64,000 nt of DNA from Cannabis sativa (taxonomy: Eukaryota > Streptophyta > Magnoliopsida > Rosales > Cannabaceae): contig NC_083602.1 in NCBI RefSeq assembly GCF_029168945.1, forward strand, positions 8,925,850 through 8,989,849, in the 5' to 3' direction. Each line of letters starts with the position of its first letter. The stretch's first letter is position 1. The notes beneath the pieces were generated by a model that did no database searches, was not told the origin of the DNA, and worked only from the letters and a program-made list of their open reading frames with translations. Shown piece after piece: positions 23,687 through 35,079 of the stretch. Both the position numbers and the translations under genes were made by a program.

Positions 23687-25034
23687 TGTTGGATTGTATG
23701 TTTTTTAACATCTTAAATATGAATTTCTAAAACAATGTAATTTAAAAAAACATATAAAGTTTAAGAAATCTTACATTGGTTGCAGCGGAATTAAATGACT
23801 CCTTCCGCTTAGATCTCTAACCCTTGTATCCTTTCTGTAGTAGAGTATCACAAAGATCTGAGTCTGATTCTCCTTCACTTCAATTGGATTCTTCACAGTC
23901 TTACACACTATGATTGAGTACCAACTTTTTATGTGTGGGCATGTACTCTATCACTATAGGGTTTGAAATTGAAGAGAGAAACAGAGAGGAAGCATTCGAA
24001 ATAGAGAGAGAAGGCTCAAAATTTGACTGAAGGCAAGTGAATTACTATCATCTTTTAATTTGAGACCATCACTATCTACCAAGTAAATTCCCTAACTTAT
24101 TAATTCCTCATTGAATCCACACTTAGAACTTGGAATTGCACTCTCAGTCATATACAAAACGCTCTATATGTTCCACGATATAGACACGTCATTAGTTATC
24201 CATTGTTATAACCCTAATGTGATCAATGATCCTCTATATAGATGATTTACACTGTAAAGGGATTAAATTACCGTAACACCCTACAATGTATTTTATCCTT
24301 AAAACACTTAACCCTGTATAAATGATATTTCACCTAAGTGAAATGAGATCTCCACCATTTATCTTCGTTTGGTTAAGCTCGAAGGAAATCATCCTTTACT
24401 TCTATTTGCCAAATAGAAGCTATAGATTCCATATTTATGTTAGCGCTCCCACTCAATTGCATTACCGTGTTCCCAAAATGTACGTATCACCCTGATACAA
24501 AACTAGGCTTAACTAACAAATCAAAGAACACGAGTAACACTCTTGAAATTGAGCCTAACCATATCAGGATTGAGATCATTTGATCTAGGATCAACAGGTG
24601 ATATTGAATTGAATAGATATTACGGTAAGTTTTAACATATCTAATCAAAGTTCAATATCGGTCCCTTCCGATGTATACTCCATACATTCGATACTGGTAA
24701 ACTTTGCCAATGTCCTGGAAAGGACATAACACTTTTCCAAGGTGTAAGAATACCTATCGCTGATTATACCATGTCAGTCTAAATCCAGTGTTCTGACAAA
24801 TCAGGGAATCAACTTTTGAGCATATAATTTAAGATTATATTCCACTGTGCTGACAACACTATAATCTTTAACCAACTCATATGTTCTGGACTTAAAAAAA
24901 ATTCATACATTATATACATATAATCATGAAATAAATCATGTGAACCATGCAACATAAAATATTATTTCTGATCTTTATTAATAAGTAAATCTGATTATAT
25001 GAAATGAGTTTTATTTAGGGCATAAAACCCAACA
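23687..25034 (-). mobile_element. Copia LTR with mismatched flanks and internal deletions (chimeric solo LTR)
   Basis: It starts TGTTGG and ends CCAACA but is only 1348 bp. About 45 bp are missing just after the start, and ~600 bp are missing at a junction near 24080 with TA microhomology. The left flank is gypsy-2 LTR (AGTGG) and the right flank is X pol (AGCCA), so there is no TSD. It matches the W-type LTR subfamily. Best read as the product of recombination between two LTR insertions with loss of everything between them. Confidence 0.8.
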
Positions 25035-25730
25035 AGCCATTCCTTGATGTGAGTCATTTTCTTGACATTGTTGCCAATGATCTACATGTCATCAACATAA
25101 AGGACCAGGAATACTACTACTTGGTTGTCATTGAGTTGGTAAACACAAGGTTCATCTTCATTCTGATGAAAGCCGTAGGTTTTGATGATCTCATCAAACC
25201 TTTTATTCCATGAGCGAGAAACTTGCTTAAGTCCATATATGGACCTATTTAATTTGCAAACTTTATTCTCCTGCCCAAGAAGAACATAACCTTCTGGTTG
25301 CTCCATATAGATGGTTTCTTCAAGAAGCCCATTAAGAAAGGCTGTCTTGGCATCCATTTGCCAAATTTCATAATCTAAAGCGGCAGCTATGAAGAATTCG
25401 GATGGATTTGAGCATGGCAACCGGACTAAAAGTTTCCTCATAGTCCACACCTTCTCTTTGGGTATAACCCTTGGCGACCAGTCTAGCTTTGAAAGTTTCG
25501 ACTTCGCCTCCAGCACCTCTTTTCTTCTTGTAGACCCATTTACATCCAATTGGACGAAAATCATCAGGTGGTTCTACATATTCCCAGACTTTGTTCTTTT
25601 TCATGGAATCCATTTCTGAATCCATACCGGCTGACCATCGCTTCCGTTGCAGACTTGCCATTGCCTGTTTATAGGTTAATGGGTCGTCATCAATACCGTC
25701 ACCAACGACCATATTGATTTCACCATCCAA
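25035..25730 (-). pseudogene. Copia X copy 1 reverse transcriptase, N-terminal two thirds
   Basis: Two overlapping minus-strand frames (25368-25730 and 25082-25564) are joined by a frameshift near 25400. They give GCKWVYKKKRG, FKARLVAKGYTQREGVDY, the ETFSPVA block, then WQMDAKTAFLNGLLEETIYM and CKLNRSIYGLKQ, and finally the catalytic block VLYVDDM. A TAG stop (25079-25081) falls immediately after YVDDM. The reading continues to the KEWL codons at 25035, where the LTR at 23687-25034 interrupts. The expected continuation (DTQFDMKDL) is found not to the left but in copy 2 at 62432-62665. Confidence 0.85.
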
Positions 25731-26786
25731 GCCATAACGAGATGGTTTTGTAGAAACCCTCCCACTACGACGAGGAGCGGTGACCTTCTGAACAGAAGCT
25801 TTGGTAGTAGTTTTCTAAGTTGCTACAACTGAGGGAGTTGGATGTTCCTCTTCTTGAGTAGAAGAGGATGGTACATTTGAAGGAACAGTATCTGTGAGCA
25901 TTTCCTCTAATACAATTTCACTTTTCGGTTTGTTGTCTTTCATATAGTTATCTTCAAGGAAAGTAGCATTTGTAGAAACAAACACTTTGTTATCCTTGTG
26001 AATATAGAATAGTCCACCCCTAGTCTCTTTAGAATTTCCGACAAACATGCAAACTTCAGTTCGCGATTCCAGTTTGCCTTCTTTCTTTCTCAAGACGTGA
26101 GCACGGCACCCCCAAATCCTATAATGGCGTAAACTAGGTGTACGACCATTCTATAGTTCAACGGGTGTCTTAGGGACTGCTTTAGATGGTAAAACATTTA
26201 AAATGTCTTTTGCCATTTGAATAGCATATCCCCAGAAGGACGTAGACAGAGTTGAATAACTCAGCATAGACCTAACCATTTCTAAGAGAGTGCGATTTCT
26301 TCTTTCTGCAACTCCATTCAGCTGTGGAGTGCTTGGGGCAGTATATTGGGATTCAATTCCAAGTTCAGTTAAATGATCTTTGAACTGCATATCCATATAT
26401 TCTCCACCCCTATCAGTTCCCAAGATTTTTAATGTTTTACCTAATTGGTTTTGAGCCAAAGCATGAAATTCCTGAAACTTTTCAAACGTTTCAGATTTCT
26501 TTTGCATTAGGTAAAGAAAACTATATCTAGAGAAATCGTCAATGAAAGTGACGAAATACTCATAACCTCCACTGGCTTTTACATTCAGCGGTCCGCAAAC
26601 ATCTGAATGTACTAACCCTAGGGGTTCTTTGGCACGCTCTCCCTTCGCAGAGAAAGAATGTTTGGTCATTTTTCCTTCTACGCAAGACTCGCAAACTGGC
26701 AGTTCTCCTAAGACGACATTTTTCAATGGACCGTCTTTGGTTAGCCTATTGAGTCTATCAAAGCCTATATGACCTAAACGTAAATG
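25731..26786 (-). pseudogene. Copia X copy 1 integrase
   Basis: The minus-strand frames 26151-26726 and 25815-26093 cover the integrase. They show HLRLGHIGFDRL with CESC forming the zinc-binding HHCC module, then the DDE core: HSDVCGPL, TDRGGEYM and NGVAERRNRTL, with all three acidic residues present. The C-terminal part runs into the linker SGRVSTKPSRYGLDGEI before RT. A TAG (26151-26153) replaces an expected Trp codon and a TGA (26787-26789) interrupts the N-terminal edge. Apart from point stops it is well preserved, which argues for a fairly recent autonomous ancestor. Confidence 0.85.
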
Positions 26787-27281
26787 TCATAGATAAGTTT
26801 GATCATCATTATCAATTTCTTTTCTCTTAAGGCTTCTAGGTTTAGCTACATTGAAAAGTTCAGTATTTAGTGAGATTTGAGTATCAGGTCTTAAAACATA
26901 AAGCCCTTGTTCCATGTTTGCAACACATATATGAAATCCATTACGAGAAATTGAACAATTTGAACTCAAAAAATTCAATATATAAAATTGTGTTTGTAAA
27001 CATGAAACGCTAATCAAGTTTCTACTAAAATTAGGAATATATAAAACATTCTCTAAAAGTAAAAACTTCTTAGAATTAAACTTGATTCGGGCTGTTCCTC
27101 TTGCTTTAACTGATACCAACTCGCCATTTCCAACCTTAAGCTTTAACTCATCTGGGTGAAGATTCTCCCAAGTTTCAAGCAGCTGCAATGAAGAACATAC
27201 ATGGTTAGTAGATCCAGAATCAACAATCCAGGTGGATTTGTCGTTTTCTAAAAACACATGATTCAAATACAAAAGCATCAC
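26787..27281 (-). pseudogene. Copia X copy 1 aspartic protease
   Basis: The minus-strand frame has STWIVDSGSTNHVC, the copia protease active site (Asp-Ser-Gly), followed by KLKVGNGELVSVKARG and LENVLYIPNFSRNLISV, the two beta-strand blocks typical of the family. It continues toward the integrase N-terminus and ends at TGA 26787-26789. It overlaps the end of the gag frame (27220-27281) in another phase, so the polyprotein is frameshifted at about 27280. Confidence 0.85.
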
Positions 27282-27816
27282 CTTCGTTTGAATTGTCTAG
27301 AAGCCTGGGACATTGTTCTTCTTTATGTCCCTTTCCATTACAATTCGCACATAGAACATGATGTCTGATAATTGTACTTGAAGAAGCAGCTTTGTTAGAG
27401 CCCTCATGCTTAATCTTCTTCCTCTGATTAAAGTTTGCAATACCAGGAGGTCCCATTGCAATCAGATTCCGCTCATGGGCCCTCAACTCAGTCTCGAGTT
27501 TGTCCATGTCGGAGGAGTGAGGATTGTTCAATAAGTAATATAGAACAAAACTATCATACTCCTGAGGAAGACTATTAAGTATGAGTCTTACCCATTGTTC
27601 CCTTGATAAATCAATTCCTAGTAGATTTGCCTTTTGGAATTTCAGATTCATCAACAATAGGTGCGAGTTAATGCAACTACCAGGATGCATTTTCACACTA
27701 TTGAGTTCTTTTGCAAAGATACTAACTAGGAGTGGATCGGGATGAGGGTTATTCATATTGGCACTACAACATATCAATAAACAGAAGTAAGGTTTTGGTT
27801 CTATAAATTCATACAC
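27220..27816 (-). pseudogene. Copia X copy 1 gag, lacking a recognisable N-terminal domain
   Basis: The minus-strand frame of 198 aa carries SREQWVRLILNSLPQEYDSF, the MDKLETELRAHERNLI block and the zinc knuckle CANCNGKGHKEEQC (CX2CX4HX4C). Copia gag normally has another 100 or so residues before the SVKMHPG block. Upstream of that block only a short hydrophobic stretch is open, after which the sequence becomes the structured leader. Either the gag N-terminus was lost or this lineage has a short gag. Confidence 0.7.
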
Positions 27817-27879
27817 AGGTTCAAAAAACTAATAATCACATATGTTATAAAAATACTAAATCTAACATCGTTTATTTTC

Positions 27880-28260
27880 CAAGGTTTCCAACGAACTGAT
27901 ACAATGTCCCGTTTAGGCGAGAGTCAAGCATCATCCATTGAATAGAGTTGTCAATTCATCTAAAATGTCAAACATTCTAGCAACCTTTTATTCGATCAAG
28001 ATTGGAATTCAGCGTTGTCCCGTTTAGGCGAGAGTCAAGGCAATTCTATCTTATGAGCTTCTACCATTGTTTCGCACTCTTGTAAGTCTTATACAGTCGC
28101 CACCATTAGGGTGGTCATAAACCATATAAAAAACTTATAAGAATACTTATCTTTCAAGATTAAACGACGCTAACTTGCTAATGAACATTCCTCCATTAGG
28201 GAGGATTACTCACTAAAACAATAGCTATGTAAAACCAACAATGGAGATCGAATTTTTCTT
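27880..28260 (-). promoter_or_regulatory. Leader module A in copia X
   Basis: Minus-strand order: hairpin CCTCC-CTAAT-GGAGG (28190-28204), hairpin CACC-CTAAT-GGTG (about 28101-28114), then two copies of the box GACTCTCGCCTAAACGGGAC (within 28016-28038 and 27905-27927). Gag starts about 90 nt downstream. The function is unknown; conservation in three elements points to a cis-acting RNA role. Confidence 0.6.
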
Positions 28261-28896
28261 GATTAAAGCTCATTATTTAAAAATATGTATTTTGTTTAAT
28301 CATTTATATTCCATATCTCAATAATGAAATATTACAAATTAAAGTAAAAACTTTAATTAATTTCAAAAATGGAATAATTTTTAAAAATATCTTATTTAAG
28401 CTGTTTAGAAAAATCTAAATACCCAACTTAAATATTCTTCAATCAATGACTTAATTAAATATTACCAATTAAGTAGTAACAACTTAATTTAGAAGATATT
28501 CCATTTTAAGTTCCCATATTTATAAAATATCAACTTAAAAAATATCTAAAGAATCTTAATAACCAATTCCTTAAATTCCTCAACTTAATTTATAATAGGA
28601 AATTCAAAAATATTCAAATCTAAGTTGATTTGATAGATTTAACTAAATCTCAACTTAAATAGGAATATTTAATGAAATTATGAAATTAAGATTCAGAAAG
28701 AATTTATATGGTTATAATTCCATATTTAATTAAACACAAGAAAAATACATATAGCTTTCCAGAATACAACTATTCAAACTATGTTTTTCTTCAATTAATT
28801 TCAAGGAACAATGAAATTAATTTATGTTGCTAATCAATTTTTTATTAGGTCAAACTAATATAATTAACCTAGCACAGTTATCCAAATCAGGCAAAT

Positions 28897-28987
28897 GGGC
28901 CTTCACAATTGGGGTTGTTCATGTGAGGGGGGCTGGGTCCAGTATGTCGTACCCACTTGTAAGGCTCCCAACTCTCACACAAGGCCC
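28897..28987 (-). promoter_or_regulatory. Nested GC-rich hairpin in copia X leader
   Basis: Arms GGGCCTT/AAGGCCC, TTGGG/CCCAA and TGGGT/ACCCA are nested around a central loop containing CAGTATGTCGT. The island is far richer in GC than the flanking leader and is conserved at 32782-32873 and 59042-59133. Confidence 0.65.
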
Positions 28988-29244
28988 AAAAGAGAGGAAT
29001 TTAACCTTAAAATGAACAACTATTATTAATTGAATAGGCTCACTACTAAAAAAGCCTAAATAAAATCTATCAGTTATGTTATTTTATTTAGCAACAACAA
29101 CCTATATGTATCTATAACAGAAATTAAACGTATAGGCTCACAGAGGCATACACATTTGGATGGATCCTATCATGTTGCTAGGTCATACACAGATGAAAGA
29201 AGTTTGTAAAAATTACCTGTTACAAATTATTTACTTGATCTATT

Positions 29245-31167
29245 TGTTGGGTTTTATGCCCTAAATAAAACTCATTTCAATGTAATCAGATTTACTTGTT
29301 AATAAAGATCAGAAATAACATTTTATGTTGCATGGTTCACATGATTTATTTCATGATTATATGTATATAATGTATGAATTCTTTTTAAGTCCAGAACTAT
29401 GTGTTTGTTAAAGATTATAGTGTTGTCTGCACAGTGGAATATAATCTTTATTATATGTTCAAAAGTTTATTCCCTGATTTGTCAGAACACTGGATTTAGA
29501 CTGACATGGTATAATCAGCGATAGGTATTCTTACACCTTGGAAAAGTGTTATGTCCTTTCCAGGACATTGGCAAAGTTTACCAGTATCGGATGTATGGAG
29601 TATACATCGGAAGGGACCGATATTGAACTTTGATTAGATATCTTAAAATTTACCGTAATATCTATTCAATTCAATATCACCTGTTGATCGTAGATCAAAT
29701 GATCTCAATCCTGATATGGTTAGGTTCAATCTCAAGAGTGTTACTCGTGTTCTTTGATTTGTTAGTTAAGCCTACTTTTTGGGTCAGGGTGATACTTACA
29801 TTTTGGGAACACGGTAGTGCAATTGAGTGGGAGCGCTAACATAAATATGGAATCTATAGCTTCTATTTGGCAAATAGAAGTAAAGGATGATTTCCTTCGA
29901 GCTTAACCAAACGAAGATAAATGGTGGAGATCTCATTTCACTTAGGTGAAATATCATTTATACAGGGTTAAGTGTTTTAAGGATAAAATACATTGTAGGG
30001 TGTTACGGTAATTTAATCCCTGTACAGTGTAAATCATCTATATAGAGGATCATTGATCACATTAGGGTTATAACAATGGATAACTAATGACGTGTCTATA
30101 TCGTTGAACATATAGAGCGTTTCTATATGACTGAGAGTGTAATTCCAAGTTCTAAGTGTGGATTCAATGAGGAATTAATAAGTTAGGGAATTTACTTGGT
30201 AAATTCGGTTCGACTTATTGGAAGCTCGGTTATATAGACCCATGATCCCCATACTAGTTGAGACCATACTGCTTGTAAGACTCAGTTAATTGATTTTAAT
30301 TAATCAATTATAATTCTAAAAGTTAGACTATGTCTACTTTATGAATTCTCACAGTTTAAGGATGAAATCGTAAAGAAAAGGGTTTCTAGGTTTAATTATT
30401 AATTAAGAGACTTTGTATGTCTAATTAATAATTATTTTAAATGACAATATTATTTAATAATCTATTTTAGTTATTAAATAATTAGTTTTGGCATTTAAAT
30501 GATTAGAATTGGAAAAATGGCATTTTTGGAGAAATTGAAATAAAATTGAGGAAACTTCAAAATCCAAGTGAGGCCCATATCACCCTATGGCCGACACCTC
30601 TTTGCTTGTTTCCCAATTATTATTTTCAATTTTAATTGTCATGTAATTGCTAATCAAAGCCTAGCAAAAATAGGAAAGTGGTTGATCACACTAAATAAGG
30701 CAGTTAATTGATTACACAGTAATTAAGGAAACTGTTTTATTTGGAAAGTTGTGCTCTTCCTTCTTCCTATATAAAGCAACCCTTGTTCTCTTCTCTTGCA
30801 CATCTTTTATGAAGCCATAAGCCACGAAATTCAAGAGAGAAAAAGAGAGAAAAATTCGAAATCCTTGTGAGATGAGTAGTGCCCACACACATCAAGTGGT
30901 ATCTCAATCATAGTATGGAAGACTACGGAATTTCTGCATCAAAGAAGGAGAAAAGAAGATCCAGGTTCAGATCTTGGTGATGCTCTGCTATAGAAAGGAA
31001 TCAAGGGCTAGAGATCTGAACGGAAGGAGTCATATTATTCCGCTGCACCCACTGTAAGGTTTTCTAACTTTATATGTGTTTATTTTCATTGTTTTAGAAT
31101 TCATATTAGGTTGTTAATCCAACATACTTGTTAGTAAATCTAGATCCTGGTAAAATAATTTCCAACA
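29245..31167 (+). repeat. Copia W 5' LTR
   Basis: TGTTGGG...TTCCAACA. A TATATAAA box is at 30768-30775, followed by the purine-rich AAGAGAGAAAAAGAGAGAAA stretch expected early in the transcript. Nearly identical to the 3' LTR by eye, so a fairly young insertion. Confidence 0.93.
30768..30775 (+). promoter_or_regulatory. TATA box of copia W 5' LTR
   Basis: CCTATATAAAGC, ~400 bp before the LTR end. The equivalent is at 38716-38723 in the 3' LTR. Minus-strand TATAAATA occupies the matching place in other family LTRs (399-406, 40675-40682, 60995-61002). Confidence 0.6.
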
Positions 31168-31169
31168 AC

Positions 31170-31182
31170 TGGCACCAGAGCC
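31170..31182 (+). promoter_or_regulatory. Copia W primer-binding site
   Basis: TGGCACCAGAGCC starts 2 nt after the 5' LTR. It differs at two positions from TGGTATCAGAGCC (seen intact in X), the site complementary to the 3' end of initiator Met-tRNA in many plant elements. Confidence 0.8.
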
Positions 31183-34130
31183 ATGGTAATGATTTACTTT
31201 CATGTAATATGAATTAAAACGATGATTTGTATGTTTCTGTGTTGATTTGGATGGTTTCATGTTGGTTTATGTGCTTATGTGATGAATGTTAATGTTGTAC
31301 GAAATTTTTCCATGAAATATATTTTTTCAATTTTTGAAAATATTTTATTTGGATTCCTTGTGAAAAATTGAGCAATTTTTGGTTTTTACGGAACTCGATT
31401 CCGATAAAAATTGAGAAAGATATGAATTTTGGAAGATTGGAAATCATGGTTGTTGCATGCAGCCTATCCTGGCAGTTCCCCACAAATTGCGAATTTTTGA
31501 GGTTTTTTCCCTAAAAATCCAATTTTTTCATGGGATTGTTTCCCAAAATTTATTTTTCCAATTTTAAATATTTCTAAATTGAAATGTTTCCAATTTTAAA
31601 TATTTTCAATTTGGAATTTTTCCAATTTTTTAAATATTTCTTTTTTGGAATGTTTCCAATTTTAAATATTTCCTATTATGGTCAGATTTAAAAATTTGTT
31701 AACTTCTGTAATATTTATTTATTATTTAATTATAAGATTAGATATTTTGATATTTAAGATATTTTAAATTAAAAGATAACTTTGTCTTTTTATTTAAAAT
31801 ATTATATTAAAATTATCTTATATGACAAATTAAATAATTAATAAATTTGAAATTAACATAGATATTTTTATAGATATACTTACCATAATGTTTTTCAAAT
31901 TCAAAATTTGTTATTTTGTTAAATATTTAATTATTTATAAATTATAAGTATAAAAATGATATTTTTTCTATATATATCATTTTTTCCTTATTAGAAATTT
32001 ATAAATCATATCTTAAATATTTAAATAACATAGATATTTTTGTAGAGATTTGAATATTGCTTAATTTGAGATATTTTGACATATAATTATGGTAATTATT
32101 ATTCATTTATTATTTTATTCCTAAAATAATTCCTAAAATAATAATTATCTAACCAAATCTGTTTTAAAATTGGTTTATTTTATTAAATTATAAGATCTGA
32201 AAGTGATATTGAAGATTCTTTCCTTTCAAATCATTGATCTTATTAGATATTTAATTTAATTTGATTCAAATAAACCTAGATATTTTAAAATTAGTTTCCT
32301 TTATTTGGTTAGTTTAAAAATAATAATTTAATTATATTAATATCTTGATTCACATCTGTTACATGGACAATGTTTGTTTATTTATATTGTTTATTCAAAA
32401 ACTTTTTTTAACAAACCTATTATTTATCTGATCTAAATTGCTATGATTAACTTGTTGACAGATCCTATGATCTGATTTTAATCATAGTCTAATTGACGAT
32501 AGATATTATAAATAATTTGTAACAGGTAAATTTTGTACTTCTTTCATCTGTGTAAACCTAGTAACATGATAGGGCCCATCCAAATCATTTGACCTGTGTG
32601 AGCCTATATGTTTGCTTTTGGGCTTAGATGCATATAGGAAGCTCATTTAAGTTTTTACTAAGTAAATGGACTAGGTTGCTAAAATAAATTTTGACATAAG
32701 GAAATTTATTTAGGTCCAATTAGATTTAGGCTTATTCAATGAATAACAATTGTTTATTTTAAGGTTAAATTCCTCTCTTTTGGGCCTTGTGTGAGAGTTG
32801 GGGGCCATAGAAGTGGGTACGACATACTGAACCCAGCTCCCCCTCACATGAACTACCCCAATTGTGAAGGCCCATTTGCCTTATTTAAATAATTGTATTA
32901 GGTTAATTATATTAGTCTAACCTAATTAAAATTGAATTAGCAACATAATTAACTTTTAAAATATATGAAATTTATTTTTCATTGTAATATTTTAAAGTTA
33001 ATTTTAGAAAAACACTTAGTCAATGATATATTCTAGATAGTTATTTCTAGTACTAGTTATTATTTCTAATATTAAATAGGAAGATATCATTGATTGTGAA
33101 ATTAATTGTCTCATAATTAATTTTGGTACAATCTAAGTTTAGAATATTTTCCTAGTATTAAACTAGAATTAATAATTAAGTTTCCTCTTTACTTAATTAT
33201 TTATTTCTTGAATTTAATACATTTAATTAAATTGAAAATTTCAATATCTAAGTTGATTTTAATCATGATACTTTAATATTGTTATTTTCATGTTATTTAA
33301 TTAAAGTTGAACATTATTTTAAGTTTGGAATTTTATTTCAGAATAACTTAAGTTTGAATAATTTTCAAAATATATTTTATTTTATTTTATTAATCATTTC
33401 CCAAAAATTTCGAAATTGCATCACCTTGATGCATAAATTTCGAATTTTATTTGAAAAATAGATTAAAGTTGAAAATTATTTATTTAATTTTGGACCAACT
33501 TAAATCATTGATTTTTTCATTTAATGATTAATTAAAATAAATGAACTAAAATATATTATAATTAGAAATTGGATTAATTAGTCAATGAAAGTCTAGATAG
33601 ATATTATCTGTTTTGCTTGAAGTATTTTTCTAGTGATATTTAATTAAATAGAAAATTAATATTTAAGTTGATTTTTTAATCATGATACTTAAATATTTGA
33701 AATTTTTCTTAGATAATTAATTAAATAGGAAAATTATATTTTTTGTTGAAAATTAATTTTGGGACAACATAAAATTAGAGTAATTTTCCAGGATTTATTT
33801 TATTTTATTTTAAAGCATTTTCGAAATGCAATATATATTTATAGAAAATTAAATTTGAGTTGTAAATTAATTTAAATTAATTTTGAAACAATTTAAATTG
33901 AATAATTTTCTAAATATTTATGGAAATTATTACTAAGATGGAAATAATTCACGTTATTTATCCATCTAAGTATAATTTATAAATATTAAATTAAAATTTA
34001 TATTTGGAATTTTTCATTCTAAATTGGAAGTTTTAATTAAATAAATATATATTTAAAATAAATGGATTAAAATAAATATTAGAAGAAAATACGACCTTCA
34101 TTAAATAATGAGCTTTATTATTATAAGGAT
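31183..34130 (+). other. Copia W long AT-rich leader
   Basis: About 3 kb with no credible coding sequence; stops are dense in all frames. It contains the nested GC hairpin at 32782-32873 and many TTAAGTTGA-type repeats. It is homologous along its length to the leaders of X and Z. Confidence 0.8.
32782..32873 (+). promoter_or_regulatory. Nested GC-rich hairpin in copia W leader
   Basis: Arms GGGCCTT (32782-32788) and AAGGCCC (32867-32873) enclose TTGGGG/CCCCAA and TGGGT/ACCCA. Same order and spacing as in X and Z. Confidence 0.65.
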
Positions 34131-34500
34131 ATTCGATCTCCATTGTTGGTTTTACATAGCTATTGTTTTAGTGAGTAATCCTCCCTAATGGAGGAACGTT
34201 CATTAGCAAGTTAGCACCGTTTAATCTCGAAAGATAAGTAATCTTGTATGTTTTTTTTATATAGTTTATGCTCACCCTAATGGTGGCGACTGTATAAGAC
34301 TTGCAAGAGTATGAAACAATGGTAGAAACTCATAAGATAGAATAGCCTTGACTCTCGCCTAAACGGGACAACGCGGATTTCAATCTTGATCGAATAAAAG
34401 GTTGCTAGAATGTTTGACATTTTAGATGAGCTGACAACTCTATTCAATGGATGGTAGCTTTGACTCTCGCCTAAACGGGACACTGATATCATTTTGTTGA
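34131..34500 (+). promoter_or_regulatory. Leader module A in copia W
   Basis: Hairpin CCTCC-CTAAT-GGAGG (34180-34194), hairpin CACC-CTAAT-GGTG (34273-34285), and the box GACTCTCGCCTAAACGGGAC within 34348-34370 and 34460-34482, each preceded by a TT. Separated from module B by a ~150-nt spacer. Confidence 0.6.
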
Positions 34501-34649
34501 AAACCTTGGAAATTATTTAGGATTGTATGTTTTAGTATTTTCACTTGTCATTCCTACTTGCTATGTGCTTCATAATTTCTGAATTGTGTATGAATTTGTA
34601 TTGAACCATGTTATTTTCTGTTATTAAATTGTAGTTTAATTTCGAATCT

Positions 34650-34990
34650 TCATTGTTGGTCTAACTTGATTTGTTTTTCTAATGAGATAAATCCCTAATG
34701 GATTTTCACCATTAGACTAACATAATAGTGTTAGATCTCGAAAGATAAATATTGTATATGCAACATCTAGCTGTTCATCAATTGATGACACCTTAAACTA
34801 GTGTTTTACAATATGAAACAAGAAGATTGTATAAATAAGATTACTTTGACTCTCGCTAATCGGAGCATCGTTGGATTCTTATTTAAAACGAAATTATCCT
34901 AATTCCTCTTAGCTTATTCATTTCGAATTAGCTTAATGACATATCATTGGATGAATGGTCTATAAATCATATAAAGTCTTATTTTCTCTT
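34650..34990 (+). promoter_or_regulatory. Leader module B in copia W (diverged duplicate of A, at the gag position)
   Basis: It repeats the order of module A: CATTGTTGGT entry, hairpin ATCC-CTAAT-GGAT (34691-34703), a TAGATCTCGAAAGATAA block, then a single variant box GACTCTCGCTAATCGGAGCA (within 34846-34867). In X the same place after module A holds gag. Confidence 0.6.
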
Positions 34991-35079
34991 AAGAAATTAG
35001 ATAACGCATATGATTATATTCCCGGAATTCTATCCCTAAATGATATAAATCCTCAATCTTAGATATCTCCTACTTGTAT

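Larger units (their letters stand above)
27817..29244 (-). other. Copia X copy 1 leader, proximal half (non-coding, AT-rich, structured)
   Basis: No open frame of note. It contains leader module A (27880-28260), an AT-rich stretch with a TTAAGTT...AACTTAA hairpin (28506-28538), and the GC-rich nested hairpin 28897-28987. All of these have counterparts in W and Z. The leader continues after the W insertion at 39116. Confidence 0.8.
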
